Source of the DNA: Rheum nobile
Lineage: Eukaryota; Streptophyta; Magnoliopsida; Caryophyllales; Polygonaceae
Direction of reading: 5' to 3'
Assembly (NCBI GenBank): GCA_027886185.1
Contig: WOAB01000152.1
Coordinates: forward strand, 186,001-250,000
Length of the DNA: 64,000 nt
This document shows, in pieces, positions 1-11,949 of this stretch. A model generated the notes under the pieces. That model was given only the letters and a program-made list of their open reading frames with translations. It had not been told where the DNA came from and did not search any database. The position numbers and the translations under genes are program-made. How positions within the stretch are numbered: position 1 is the first letter of the stretch; every line of letters begins with the position of its first letter.

Positions 1-480
1 GAGTGGACAAGAGAGCACGAAAAAGCCTTCCAAGCTAGAATTCAAAAGGTACTTAACCTCTTCATTGTTACTTTCAAAACCTAGAAATGGCCAAAACCTG
101 TGCATATACTTGGCATTCACGGAAACGGCAGCAAGCACCGTCTTAGTGAGAGAATAGGATGGCAAAAAGTGGCGCGTCTACTATGTGAGCAAGACGTTGC
201 TCGATGCGGAAACAAGGTACTCACCCATGGAGAAACTAAGCCTAGCCCTCATCACGGCATTCATCTTGCTGAAACCTTACTTCGAGGCCCACACTATCAA
301 AGTAAGAACCGACTATCCCATCAAGAATGTAAGGAGCAAACTAGAGTTAACTCGGAGGATGATGAAGTGGGCAGTTCACATTTGCGGCTATGACATCCAA
401 TACGAGATGCGTACAATAGTCAAGTCATGTGCTTTGGTAGATTTTGTGGTTGATTTCATCCTAACGACGCTTGCAAGTTA
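1..480 (+). pseudogene. Tat-1 RNase H remnant
   Basis: This is the end of the reverse transcriptase/RNase H part of a Tat polyprotein. Readable pieces include a segment with TDYPIKN (about 310-330) and the tail ending LVDFVVDF (about 430-460), spread over two frames and broken by at least one stop near 83. The matching part of Tat-2 is at 22922-23395. In the family this domain degrades the RNA strand during reverse transcription. Stops and frame changes make this copy non-functional. Confidence 0.65.
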
Positions 481-483
481 ATG

Positions 484-935
484 ATCATGTCCCGTTGAAG
501 TGGACGTTGTACACCGACGGCGGTTCTAATCACAATGGTGTAGGATTAGGGGTTGTCCTAAAGTCATAACAGGGGGTTAGGATAGCTCAAGCCGTGCAAT
601 AGAAATTCAAAGCAACAAACAACAAGGTAAAATATGAAGTGCTCGTGACTAGCATCACCAATTCCAAGGAGATAGGCGTGAAGAAGTTGGAAGTAATATG
701 CGATTCTATGCTAATCGTGAACCAAATCAACGGAGCATACACGGCCGGCGATTCAAAGATGACAACCTATCTGGAAGTCATCTGCGACATCATCAAGTGC
801 TTCGACACGTTCAACATTAAGCAAGTTCCTATAGACACCAACGCAGAAGACGACGCGTTATTGTGTCCATCATCGATCCGAGAGAATACCAGAAGTTTCC
901 CTTCTACATGTAGAGGTGCTCACCATCAGCAAATG
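484..935 (+). pseudogene. Tat-1 second RNase H (aRNH) remnant
   Basis: The reading frame contains a YTDGGSN start motif (about 510-530), then the ICDSMLIVNQINGAY block (about 700-740) and a tail resembling VP-DTNAEDDAL (about 825-860). This order is that of the extra RNase H domain following the usual RNase H in Tat elements. At least two stops occur, near 570 and 600. The same domain is better preserved at 23400-23870. Confidence 0.65.
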
Positions 936-1109
936 TTCCAATGAGTCAAATCCTATACAGGTCTGTTACTCTAACGAATCTGAATCTTGGATCACACGAT
1001 TCTATAATGGGCTCAAGCATGGGGAGTTACCACTCGACAAGAACGAGGCTCGATGACAAGGAGTCATCTTTTGTCCACTAGTAGATACTATCTAAGGTAT
1101 CTCCGAGGA

Positions 1110-1712
1110 GGCAAAATCTAGAACTTGTTGCAGGAACTGCACGATGGAGAATGTGGCAATCATTATGGTGGAAGGAACATAGCATTGCACGGCCACACAT
1201 CAGGTTATTATTGTCCTACCATGAAGAAAGACACGACTACCATGAAGAAAGACACGACTGATTATGCAAAGAAGTGCGATGCATGTCAAAGACACGGTCC
1301 AGTGTCTCATCAACCATCCGAAGCTTTACACCCGATTTCCTCCCCTTGGCCTTTCATGAAGTGGGGGATGGATATCGTCGTAAACTTGCCAGTCGCCTCT
1401 AGTCAATGTGTCTTCATGCTCGCCATGACGGACTAGTTCTCCAAATGGATCGAAGCAAAGGCGTTCGTAGAAATCAAAGACTCACATGTCCTCTCCATCA
1501 TAAGAAGGAACATCTTGAGCAGGTTTGATGTTCCAAACACCATTGTATGCGACAATGCTTTACAATTCATAAGCAATCGGATGTACGAATTTTGCCAAGA
1601 ATTAGGTATCAAACTCATCACGTCAACTCCACGTTATTTGCTGGCTAACGGTCGGGTCAAATCCAGAAGCAAAGTATCATCAACAATCAGAAGAAAAGGC
1701 TCAATAAAGAAG
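1110..1712 (+). pseudogene. Tat-1 integrase, truncated
   Basis: An H2C2 zinc region is recognisable (ELHDGECGNHYGG, then CDACQRHGP near 1268-1305), followed by the start of the catalytic core (WGMDIVVNLPVA, about 1362-1400) and the second aspartate block (VCDNALQF, about 1546-1570). A 15-bp direct duplication at about 1220-1255 repeats a short peptide upstream of the zinc cysteines. Stops occur near 1436, and the frame ends where the sequence joins LTR DNA. Only the N-terminal two thirds of an integrase is present. Confidence 0.7.
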
Positions 1713-1886
1713 GTATTAACCTCTTGTAAACATGACAAGTATACACTTACAACCATAATCTCATACATCAATACAATCCCAATTTATTCTCTCGAAAGCT
1801 TGTTCTATTTCCATAACGTGTAATCCATCACCCCATACTCCACAATTAAAGCATTTTGCATCACGATACGAAATCCGTCCAAAACA
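1712..1886 (+). repeat. Tat-1 3' LTR remnant
   Basis: This stretch aligns with the end of the Tat-2 5' LTR (6306-6486). Shared blocks include AACCTCTTGTAAACA, CATACATCAATACA and CATAACGTGTAAT. It ends in CA near 1886. The upstream two thirds of the LTR are missing, consistent with a deletion joining integrase to LTR. Confidence 0.7.
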
Positions 1887-2565
1887 CCGTCCTTTATTAA
1901 GTTTAGGATTAAGTCTTCCAAAAGATTTGATCATTATCTTCTTTCCATATATTATCTTTCCATATCTTATCCACTACCATAAATATAGCATTATCTTTCT
2001 TATCTTGCAAGTTATTAACTTTGCTTTATTATTTCTTGTTTGATTATTTTTCTTTTCGTATTAATTAATTCATAGAATAGTCTTGCTTGATTTCTTTCCT
2101 TAATGAGTTGCAATTCTCTTTCTTCATCTCTCTCGCCACACTTGAAATCTTATCTTGTGTGTTTCTTTATTAAACAAAATATTATCTTGTTGCCAATTAA
2201 AGACAAATCACGCCATAGGCAAGGCAAAGTCCTTCACTTGGGCAACAAAATCCACTAAGCTTCCCCTACATCGTCTAAATACAACAACAATCAAAACGGA
2301 CTAAACTTTCTTGCGACTTTTCTTGAAGAATAATTTCAAAGTCTTTTCATCTTGATTATATTGAAAACAACACTTGTTTGCCTTGATTGTTTGTTATTTC
2401 CTTGCTTTGCAACTTTTTGTTCAAGCCACTCCCTCCTCACGAACAACCGTATAGTAAGCCCTCCGAGTGTTAAAATTTTCGGTCGCTTTTGAGTCAAAGA
2501 CTTGGCTTCATTGTTGGTTTTGGTTCTTTTGGTCTGTTTGATCCTTCGTTTGTTTCATGCTCACT
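1887..2565. other. AT-rich stretch without genes, possibly a decayed LTR
   Basis: No coding signal on either strand. The sequence is T-rich on the + strand with runs such as TTTGATTATTTTTC, and lies just upstream of the gag-like frame that starts near 2566. Its position fits a 5' LTR plus leader of the gypsy-1 element, but I found no second copy in the window to confirm this. Confidence 0.3.
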
Positions 2566-4200
2566 ATTGGTACCATGTCCATAGAAGATCCCCCTACCAA
2601 CACCACCAGCGACGCGAAGGAGATTCTCCTGGCCGCACAATCAAAGTTCGCCCAACATCATGCACTCTTTGAAATTATTTAGCAACAGTTGGCCCAAATT
2701 TTGTTCAACCAAGCACTCATTCCACAAGTCTTCGTGGATCCTACCATCGTAGCCTAGGCGCGTGAGACGTTGACCATGTTCAAAGGCAAGGGATCGATGT
2801 CGTTTCATCCCTCCACTTCCCACAACCAGGCCACGCCAGATTAGTTGAAGTCGGCGATCGCGAGCCACCAAGGACGCACCCCCGCGCCAGCCATGCACTT
2901 TGGGCCCAAGGCGACCCCGCCTAGGGCCTCTCACTCTACCGATATTGACTCAGATGGTGCGCAATCGAGGATTGGCAACCGGTTGATTCAACGTCCTACA
3001 TCAACACTCGCGATCGTGACAAGGACGCCCAATGTAATGTGCGCTAATAATCGTTAAGTAACGACTGTGAGTTTCCATCCAACAATGATGATTTCGGTCA
3101 TTTCTCAAGTGATGATGAAGACCTTCAAAATTCTGTCACAATGCACCCCTACCACCGACCTATCGAATACCTCTTTGCCGATGAGGACCATGACGAGGAT
3201 AGGATCCCTCATGAGCGCCCTCCTCGCGGTGACGAATTAATTCCACCGCTATGGTGTGACCGTGCCCCACACAACCTTGCTTCAATCGTCTTCAACCAGT
3301 CCCCAACCATAATCAACGTTGTGACATCAAGGTAAAAATTCATAATTTAGCTAGTGAATATGATGCTTCTAAATATTTTGAATGGAAGCAATCCACGAAG
3401 TATGTCTTGGACCATTGCCATTATGAGGAGCAAGAGAAGGTTGAGATCACCACACTTCACTTCACGGATGGAGACCGTGCATGGTGGTTTCGCCTCAGGC
3501 GTGAGCGCGCTAGGCGAGGGTTACACCCCATCTCTACTTGGGCCCAACTCATTTATGTGATGGAGAAGCACTGCATTCCGGATGATTACAAGGACAAATG
3601 CGCATCAAGATCGCCGTAGCTTGACAAGGCTTGCACACTCCCCTAGAGCTTTATGCCGAGTTGGAAGAGCTATGTCACAAGGCCGATGTTCACCCTTTAC
3701 CATTGGCCTTGAACACCAAGTTCTTGAAAGGGTTTGACATCGAAATTCGTGTTCCATTAATGATTGTTAACATTAAATACCATAGCACATTGACTCACAA
3801 GGCGATGGAAATCTACATCCAACAATAACGCTAGAAGAAGGTAGCTTGGACGTGAAATAACACTTCAAGGTATAATACTAACCCTAGTCCAAGTTCATCT
3901 TCTAATGTATGCCCCCATATGCAGTCTCGCTCCTCCGTTGTGTGTGAATCAACACCCGTAGCACATGTTACCACGCCACCTGCGCGCAACAACGTGTCCT
4001 AAGATGATCGTGCCCACAACCGCGTCTGTTTTAAGTGTCAAGGATGTGGCCATGTCCAAAGGGACTGCCCCAACGACAAAAGGATGCTCTTTAACCAACA
4101 ATGCGACTATAAATCTTATGATGACAAGCTTGACGCCGCCCAAGAAAAGCCCCTTGAGGTTGTTGTTGATGACGAGTATGCCAATGAGTAACACTTTGGT
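2566..4200 (+). pseudogene. gypsy-1 gag remnant with CCHC knuckle
   Basis: Gag packages the retrotransposon RNA. The core can be read near 3340-3620 (EYDASKYFEWK, then AWWFRLRRERAR) and 3631-3828 (LELYAELEELCHKAD). A zinc knuckle of C-x2-C-x4-H-x4-C form lies at about 4028-4072 (CFKCQGCGHVQRDCP). The reading passes through three frames with several stops, so no gag protein could be made. The N-terminal part is only loosely recognisable. Confidence 0.6.
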
Positions 4201-4239
4201 GCCAACAACGAGCACGAAGGCACTCCATTGAGCTTTATA

Positions 4240-4700
4240 ACCCACTGTGTGCTCACGGTTGAGGAAGGCAATTTATTGGACAAACTCTAGATTCTATTCC
4301 ATTTGGATTGATTGGTTCAAATCCCCTTCCTTAGTGTCATCATCGATTGTGGTAGTTGTTTCAACATTGTCAATGAGAAGACGGTCAACCATCTCCGCCT
4401 CGCGACGACACCGCATCCCTAACCGAATAGCTTAAAATGGATTTTTGAAGGTAAGGGTGAAAATGTGGTAACTAGGCAATAACACATCACCATTAACATT
4501 GATTATTATCGTGATGAAGTTTTATGGGATGTTATTACTATGGATGCTACTCACTTGCTTTTATAATGTCCTTGGCAATTTAAAAAGAAGGCGATCCATG
4601 ATAGTTTTCTCAACAAGTATTGTTTTATCCATAATGGCAAGAAAATAATGCTTCTTCATATGTCTCAAAGAGAAATATTACAAGATCAAGTTTAGAGAAA
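4240..4700 (+). pseudogene. gypsy-1 aspartic protease remnant
   Basis: The protease signature is visible as IIDCGSCFNIV at about 4340-4375, where G1 has IIDGGSCCNII, so the active-site D-x-G becomes D-C-G here. Downstream, HLLL and CPWQF (about 4550-4580) match the G1 protease C-terminal region, with a stop between them. Later bases to about 4700 match the linker before RT. The order gag, protease, RT is that of the family. Confidence 0.6.
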
Positions 4701-4990
4701 CCTAGTCAAAGCATTGGAAGCATCCTAGCGCACCGAGACTAAGGTTGTGCGCCCCGCTCATGCCCCGCATCGCGGTGACACTAGCAATCCCAACGCCCCA
4801 AAGGGTGATTCTGAGCGCGACTTGTGCGCCACACTGGGCGCAACACAGAGAGCGCCCGTAGAGTGTGCCCATGCAACGACCGTGGCGATCGCCCCATAAA
4901 AGACTACAAGCATTGGCGCGCCCTCGCCACCACCAATGCCACCTCAAGGGTGTTGGGAGCAGCGTCTACTTTTGGCTAAGCCACGTGATA

Positions 4991-5332
4991 TAAGGATGGA
5001 CATCCGGTCCGGACCGGCGGACCGTAAAAGTATTAAAGTATGGACCGTGGACCGGACCGTTACGGTCCAGTCATTTATGGTCCGGTCCATGGTCCGGACC
5101 GGGAAGACCGAATTTCGTATTTTTTGACATTTAAAGGGTTTGATTACGGTCCGGATCGGACCGTAAAAATGATGGACCGGACCGGACCGTAAAAATTACC
5201 CAAAAAATGTTTTAAACCTTTTTTTAAATTTTTTTACGGACCGGACCGTAAGACCGGGAATGTGAAATTCTCGGACCGTAAATTTACGGTCCGGTCTGGT
5301 CTTACGGTCCGGTCTACTTTTGCCCATCCTTA
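4991..5332. mobile_element. hAT-type MITE rich in GGTCCGGACC motifs
   Basis: A 342-bp element with inverted ends TAAGGATGG and CCATCCTTA, flanked by an 8-bp duplication (ACGTGATA at 4983-4990, ACGTGATG at 5333-5340; one mismatch). The interior is packed with GGTCCG/CGGACC repeats on both strands. An 8-bp TSD and short inverted ends are typical of non-autonomous hAT elements. It encodes nothing and sits between protease and RT of gypsy-1. Confidence 0.8.
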
Positions 5333-5461
5333 ACGTGATGCCACCCTATTCATACATGAACGTCAACCATGTTTTCTTCTTTATCCAAAAGCTTGTTATT
5401 TAAATGTCAAAAACTTGGTTGATTTACCCCCTTTGGTTGCCACTCTTTTGCATGAATTTTG

Positions 5462-5931
5462 TAGATGTTATGCAAGAGGAGCTCCTAGAAGGTTTGTCAC
5501 TAGTCTAAGGCATTGAGCAACATATCGACTTTGTGCCAAGCGCCTCCATGCCCAACCATGATACATATAGGGCTAGCCCATAGGAGACGAAGGAACTCCA
5601 ATACCAGGTGCAAGATGGACAAGGCTTATTTCCGTGAGATCCTTAGTCCCTGCACCGTCCTAGCCATCTTGATTCCCAAGAAAGATGGTTCATAGGGCAT
5701 GTGTGTTTAATGTCGAGCAATGAATCAAATCATGGTGAAGTATAGCCATCCTATTCCTAGATTAGATGACTTGTTAGATGAATTGCATGCTGCCACATTA
5801 TTTTCTAAGATTGATTTAAAAAGTGGCTATCTTCAAATGAGGATGAAGGAAGTTGATGAGTGAAAAACCGCATTCAAGACTAATTATGGTCTATACAAAT
5901 GGTTGGTGATGCTTTTTGGACTTACTAGCTA
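5462..5931 (+). pseudogene. gypsy-1 reverse transcriptase, N-terminal fragment
   Basis: The frame reads from the pre-RT linker (EQHIDFVP at about 5516-5540) through ETKELQYQV (about 5585-5610) and SKIDLKSGY-like and KTAFKT blocks, ending with MLFGLT. These align in order with G1 RT up to PFGLT. The catalytic aspartate pair would have followed but is lost to the Tat-2 insertion. Several stops are present. Confidence 0.65.
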
Positions 5932-6486
5932 TTAGGGCCTTAGGATCGTGTCCACGTATAAAGCTCAAAGGCGTCAAGATGTAAAGACGCGGATCATGAT
6001 CAACATTGTTAAAGGAAGACGATATAGATATGACCGCAATGGGAGTCCCTAAGATTAATTGTCAAGCGACGCGGGTGGAAATATCTTGTTTCCATATATA
6101 AAGAATCCCTATCTCGGAAAATGGTAAAATCTGGCGAGGCTTATGCATTAGGAAAGATAACGCGTTAGGGATATGATATTCTTTATCTAATATAAGGAAA
6201 TATATTTTACCTTGTTTATTTATTTAATCTTATCCCAAGCCATGATATTATCTTATTTTTATGGTAAGTCCTATCTCTTCTAGGATTATCAATGGACCTC
6301 TATATAAAGGAGGTGCCAACCTCTTGTAAACAAGGCAAGCATACGCTTACAACCATATCCTCATACATCAATACAGTCCCGATTTATTCTCTCAAAAGTT
6401 AGTTCTATTTTCATAACGTGTAATTTTTGTCCCCATACTCCACAATCAAAGAGGATTGCGTCATGATACAAAATTTGTCAAAAACA
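5932..6486 (+). repeat. Tat-2 5' LTR
   Basis: The left edge is where gypsy-1 RT stops. The right edge is a CA two bases before the primer-binding-like site. A TATA-like promoter (CTCTATATAAAGG, about 6297-6309) fits an LTR U3/R boundary. The last 180 bases match the Tat-1 LTR remnant at 1712-1886. The first bases are TATTAGGG rather than TG, so the left edge is uncertain by a few bases. Confidence 0.65.
6298..6308 (+). promoter_or_regulatory. TATA box in the Tat-2 LTR
   Basis: TCTATATAAAG lies about 180 bp before the LTR end, the usual position of an LTR promoter in this group. Whether it is still used cannot be judged from sequence. Confidence 0.5.
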
Positions 6487-6488
6487 AA

Positions 6489-6506
6489 TGGCTCCCACAG
6501 TGGGGA
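6489..6506 (+). other. Tat-2 primer-binding-like site
   Basis: The sequence TGGCTCCCACAGTGGGG immediately follows the LTR and resembles the TGGCGCC...GTGGGG start of the leader of many plant Tat elements. Two or three substitutions relative to that form suggest decay. Confidence 0.5.
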
Positions 6507-6559
6507 TGAGAGACAAAAAGATTATACCTTTTTCCAACCATAAAAACTACAAACGACAT

Positions 6560-8010
6560 CACCATGTCCAACGACGGACCAACCACCAATGACGTCATCA
6601 CGTTTGAAGGCGTCACCATCACAACCACTACAAATTCTCTCAAAATCCATCCTACCAGGCTGGTCCTAGCGGTTCGGGGGATTAATACACCACCAACATG
6701 GCGGATTTCTGTTAAAAGATGAAAGCTTTGGAAGAGTCGATGGCCGCATAGAAAACCAAATCCGAAGTGTAGCTCCAAGAGGTGTTAAAGGAGAACAAGG
6801 CATTGCATTCCTTGAACGCGATGATGCCACCACTGACACCCCGATCCCGAATCTAGTACGTCCACGGCGAAAACATCATCCTACGCCTCGATCTCGTGTC
6901 CGTCGCAGTCAACCCGTCCTTCTCCATGCCGTCAACCAACGATGTGGGATCTCGCCACCCGCCGATAGAAACAAACAAGCATTCCATCCATGATTCGGAA
7001 GCGACCGATCCAACAGAGGCAATACCAATGGAGTCATTCGATGACATCATCGAGCGAAAGTGGCGTGAAAAGCTCAGGACTTTAGACGAGATGTTTTCTC
7101 AAATACCAGAGGTACCTATGCCCATATAAGTGGAAGGAGATGACTGTTATGCCGACTCACACTTTGTTGACGCCATCTCTCACGTCGAGATCCCCAAAAA
7201 GTACGCGGTTCCAGACATGCCATTGTACGACGGGAAAACTTATCACGACGAGCACATCTCATTATATAAACAGAGGATGATGACGAGCATAGTGCCTAGA
7301 CACCTGAAAGAAGCCGTGATGTGCAAATAGTTCGAATGTACCCTAAGCGCGCCACCTTGACGTGGTTCATACACCGGTCAAACGGGAGTATCTCTTCGTT
7401 CTCTGGACTGATCAACTTGTTCAAAACTCAACTCCAAAAGCAATCCACTGATCTTTATCGTGTCACCCAACACCCATGGGAGACGCTAATGATGTACCTC
7501 ATCAAATTCAATGACGAGAAGGTGTTGATTCCTCGTTGCGACACCACAGCCGCCATAAAGGCATTTACGCAGGGCTACTCAAGAAGTCGGAACTGTATCG
7601 CGATTTGACGAAGTACCCATGTCAGACCTTCGAATATGTCCAAGCCAAAGCCATGGCGTTCATCCGACTAGAAGATGATGATCTTGCATCAGAGAAGTAT
7701 CATGAGCCATTGCAACCAAGCAATCTCGTCAACAAAATCGAGACACGTTACAAACCCTACTCTCAACCCAAACTTGGCAACCAGACGGTCTATGGCATCC
7801 GATACAATGGTACGGTCACTACAACGACTAGGGGCTCTATCCTCTTCTCTACCACCACTCATTCGCCGTCGACACCGCTGGGATACTTAACTCCATGACT
7901 AAACTCGGTGAAGCTGTGAAATGGTCCAAAAGGCCTGATAATCCCATGAATAGAAGAGTTGTCTACAAGTGGGGCAATTTCCTCTACGACTGAGGACATA
8001 ACCCCAAGGA
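6560..8010 (+). pseudogene. Tat-2 gag remnant
   Basis: The N-terminal part is a low-complexity region. The conserved gag core starts near 7180 (EIPKKYAVPDMPLYDGK) and passes through YKQRMMTSIVP (about 7265-7300). It then continues in another frame with TLTWF, SFSGLINLF and ETLMMYLIKFN (7345-7510), the order expected of Ty3/gypsy gag. At least two frame changes and one stop (near 7328) break it. A cysteine-containing stretch near 7990-8030 may be a decayed zinc knuckle. Confidence 0.65.
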
Positions 8011-8017
8011 GTGCGTC

Positions 8018-8976
8018 GTGCTAAGAAAAGAAGTCGCCCACGTACTTCAAAAAGGCTATCTCATAGACTTATTGACATATAGGGAGAAAGCAACTTTGGA
8101 CCGAGCCAAGCAAGGAGCTATGCCTTCGCCTCTTCCCCCTCACGTCAAGATCGTAAATAACATATCAGGAGGGTCAGATATATGTGGGACATCCGTATCC
8201 GCAGCTAAGTGCCAAGACAGAGAGTCCGACTTCAATAGACTAGTGCTTGTCACCAAGGAGAAGTTTGAGAATGTGCCCATCACGTTCGACGAGCTTGATG
8301 ATGTGTCGCAGAACATCACGACAGCCTCATCATATCCCTTACAATAGGAAACTGTCTAGTGCGACACGCCCTAATCAACATCGGAAGCTTTGCATATCTA
8401 ATGATCATTGAAGCTCTCAACAGCCTTGGCCTCACATGGGAGGAAATTGATTCCATTAGTGGGTTTCAGCGGTGAAATCAGCAACTCACTAGGGGATATA
8501 AGGCTAACTACTTACGTGGGCAGAGTGAATCTTCAAGTCAAGTTCCAAATGATGGACTGTCCATCACCATTTAACGTCATCCTCGGTTGCCCTTGGATAA
8601 ACGGCATGAGAGCGGTCCCGTCGACGTATCATCAGACTGTCAAGTTTCCTACCAAATGGGGAGTCCAAGAAATTAAAGGCGAACAGAGGTTGGCGAAGAA
8701 GTGTTACAGAATCTCCCTAAAACCGAACGTCACCCAAAAGAACATCAAAGGGCAGACAACACAACAATTAACGGACTACAGTACATCGACACACTACACG
8801 AAGCTAGAGCCCCCCCTCCCAAATTGACGAGGTGATCTTAGATCCTAGCCAACCTAGCCACGTCATGCAGATAGGCGTAAAAATGCTTGGCGAAATCAGA
8901 AAGCAACTAATCGACTTCATGCGGTCCCACTCTAAGTGTTTTGCGTGGACACACGAAGGCATGACTGACATCATTC
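8018..8976 (+). pseudogene. Tat-2 protease and pre-RT linker
   Basis: After a linker with VPITFDELD (about 8277-8303), the protease can be read near 8365-8620. The active-site segment is NIGSFAYLMI, so the catalytic aspartate of D-x-G-S is asparagine. The C-terminal protease block FNVILGCPWI is clear at 8570-8600. The pre-RT linker (CFAWTHEGMTDI, about 8937-8972) ends at the Athila insertion. Stops occur near 8346 and 8826. The lost catalytic residue alone would inactivate it. Confidence 0.65.
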
Positions 8977-10502
8977 TGACAACAGGCTTTAGTCATGTTA
9001 CCTGGTCAAAATAAATCCTAACAAACCTAAACTAGTAGTTTTGGCAAGCAAGAGTCGAATCCCACAGGGAGGAGTTGTTTTCTTTATGTAGATTGCATGC
9101 AATAATAACAATGGGGGGTTTTGAAGTTGAATTGGATGAGAACAAAGCAAACAAAATAAACAAAAGCAAAGATTGTAATCAAATTGGGAAAACACTTAGC
9201 CAAACAAATATCCACCTTCAGTTTGGTTGATTGATCATTAATTATTCCTAGTCCTCAATCCTCATGAATGTCCTAATCCTTGTTCTGAAATAGTTACCAG
9301 TCCAACTCGGCCTGGTAACTATTAAACCAATCAAGAAACTATCAAGATAAATCTAACAGCAGAATAAGCTCAGGAATAGATAGGCTCATGCAATACTTAA
9401 CAACTCTTCAGTACTTGACATGCAATTAATTCTCTTCACAATAAACATTCACAACTCGTTCCAGTAAATCGTGGTTGCTACTTCTGAATTAGGGATGAAT
9501 AATATTGATCTCAACAAATTGACCAGAAAGAGGTAACTAACACTATAGATAATACTAATCTCAACTAGGTTGTCAGACTAGGGAAAATAATATTAATAAT
9601 GATAATCACAACAACTGATGAGTTAGATCCAACCAATACTATTCAAGATCCTGATCCTGCAGTATGAATAATATCGATAAAACTAGATAGCTAATCTAGA
9701 GAAATCAATATAACTCAATTGGATGAAGCATAAAAGAATTAATAACATTCAAGGATAAAGGAAGTGAATAACCTCACAATCAAATTCAAACTTAGGCTTC
9801 AATTATCGGACTAAGCAAATGTGCTTAGCTCCTCATAGTCTTCGAAAGAAAATAATACTGAATGGAAAATAGTACGTAATAGCGAATGTCGATGATACCA
9901 AGATGAATGAATGGAGGCTATGGAATTTAGGTTAAATAGACTTAACCTAAAGCCCAAGATCACAAACCTCATCTAAAAGGAAATAAAACTAAAGTATCGA
10001 AATATAAAAGAATAAAAATCGGAAAATAATAAAAAATAAGAAAACTCGGAAAAGCTTCGCGGGTAGCCTCCGTGTGCTTCCGCGGTCGCGGCACCAATTC
10101 CGCGGTCGTGGAAAATAGGAATCTGCTCTCGACTTTGCACAACACAGGAATTTTCCGCGGCGCGGCCAGATTTCTGCGGTCGCGGAAGTGGCACTCGTTT
10201 ACTCCGTGCTCCGTCTTTCGCCGCGGCTGCATCGTGGCTTCGTCCTTGATCGCGGTTGGTCGCGGCAGCCCTTATCTTCTCCTTCCTTGCTCATTTGTGT
10301 GGCTCTTCTTCTATCCTTCTTCATCTCCTCAGGTGGTTTACTCCTCGTCTTCTAGATGTCTTCAATTAGCTTCTCCAAACCACCATATCCACACTTCTTC
10401 TCTCCAACTCCATATTCCACAGTTGTGCTCTAAATCTCTACAAATGGCACCCTAAACACCGGTAACGATCCCTAGTTAAACCCTACAAAATAGTGCTGAT
10501 CA
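8977..10502 (-). repeat. Athila-A LTR 1
   Basis: A 1526-bp LTR starting TGACAACAGG and ending GCTGATCA on the + strand. It is nearly identical to LTR 2 over its whole length. It contains several GC-rich palindromes (10078-10130, 10157-10190, 10218-10262) with the CCGCGGTCGCGG core. As the element is on the minus strand this is a 3' LTR. Confidence 0.9.
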
Positions 10503-11949
10503 AATTCCCTCATGCTTAAACCTTGCTCGTCCTCGAGTAAGCAAAAATAAACCTACTCCTCCAATCAAATCCCCAAGGTCTCAGGAAGTACAGAAAAATC
10601 ATCTCCTCTAAGAATTGCACCTAACAATGAATCTCCAAGGCACCAACACAATATGCACAACACAACACACACATAATACAACACCAACCAAGCTTAAAGG
10701 AAAGCAGAGTACTTCCCCCAAGCTTATCCCGAACACCATAGAGTGAATAATAATCTAATCCTAGTCTCCCATCTATCTTCTTATACCTCCCAGAGTGACC
10801 TACCCGAATACCCCTTATATCACCTCTTCTTATGTCGCCACGCCAGGTAAAATGAGGAATCCTAATAATCACTCTTCTTCTTTTCACTCATTTTGCCAAG
10901 GCGCCCTTTCGGGTTTTCACCAAGCCACTCATTTCATTTTTCAATAGATGGGCTCACATATATACTCACATCACTCTTGACCAATTATTACCCCAGCCTA
11001 ATGCTAGTCCAAGCCACCTGCTTATTACCTAAGCCGCCCTTTCGGGTTTTCGACTTATCCTAGGATTTCTAGTTTTTGCCTTTTTTCAATTTTTGGCTTT
11101 TTTCTTTATTATTCGTTTTTCTCCTCAATGACATAGCAAGTATAAAACCCTTCCCCATGCTTAAACATTGCTTTGTCCTCAATGTAATGAAAGACAAAAA
11201 GAATAGAAGCACAGGGAAAGGCAAAAAATAACTCTCAAACATCGCCGAGCTGGCTTGGACGCTAGAGTTATTGCTAGCGGTAAAACAGTAGAAGCACAGG
11301 TCTCTGGTGTTGTGCGGGCATCTTCACGATCAACTCCTAAATTTTCTCCTACCGTGCAACCAAAAGGAACCCACTTTGGTGAATAGTGGTATAGCAAGTA
11401 AGTCGGGGTTGCACGGCCTTTAACGAACACATGGTGGAGCCCGAGTATGATCGTGGTGTGGGATCTAGTGTTCCTCCTCCTCAGCTGTCAATTGTAGGGC
11501 CATCATCGTTGTCAAATAATGTGTGGGGATAATGTCTCCTCCTTGACAACATGATGCGCACCTTCTCTTCATGGGTAACTCGGACAGCTGGCCTTCGGTA
11601 GAACTTTTTTTTTTCGATTTTTTTTTTCGGGCAGGGTAATAGGAGGACTTACAATTGGTGTGGGAAACACCTTCTTCAATAAGGTTCGGGCCTCCTCCCT
11701 GCAGGTTAGTTTACAAACAAAACAAAAACAAAAACAAAAGCAAAAGCACACTAACACAAATGCAAATAAAAACATGAATTGAAAAGACAAGGAAAGAAAT
11801 ACATACCTCGGGTTGCCTCCCAGATAGCGCCTTAGTTATTGTCGTGGCTCGACATACTACTCATCCACCTCAACTTGGGTTGCCCACAGCAATTGAACTC
11901 CTGGGGTCAATATCAGGGGGATGCCTCTTTGTATGCTCTATGTTGAGCT

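Larger units (their letters stand above)
1..1886 (+). mobile_element. Tat-lineage Ty3/gypsy retrotransposon, 3' part (Tat-1)
   Basis: The window opens inside a decayed pol gene at the first RNase H and runs through a second (archaeal-type) RNase H and integrase into a piece of 3' LTR. It is colinear with the second Tat copy from about 22922: both open with a nearly identical stretch encoding EWT. Two RNase H domains mark the Tat group of plant Ty3/gypsy elements. At about 1709-1715 the sequence jumps from mid-integrase straight into LTR sequence matching 6306-6486, so the end of pol and the start of the 3' LTR are deleted. The 5' part lies outside the window. Confidence 0.8.
2566..5931 (+). 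mobile_element. Decayed Ty3/gypsy element (gypsy-1), interrupted by Tat-2
   Basis: A gag-protease-RT series can be read on the + strand through many stops and frame changes. Its closest relative in the window is G1: the protease stretch ending ATTPHP (here) or STTPHP (G1), the CPWQF/RPWQF block, GIEQH/GIEHQ and the RT segment KTAFKT...GLY are shared. It carries a hAT MITE (4991-5332) between protease and RT and ends abruptly inside RT, after the MLFGLT motif, where the Tat-2 LTR begins. No continuation was found to the right of Tat-2 within the window. Confidence 0.75.

Noticed and set aside
4702..4947. An 81-codon minus-strand frame rich in Cys/Arg as a small gene
   Set aside because: It lies in the linker of the gypsy-1 pseudogene, antisense to it, with no start context, domain or second copy.
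10072..10455. Frames repeated at about 10.1, 14.8 and 21.8 kb as a gene family
   Set aside because: They are the same LTR segment in three copies. The RGRG-type peptides come from the GC palindromes, and the frames run against the element's own strand.
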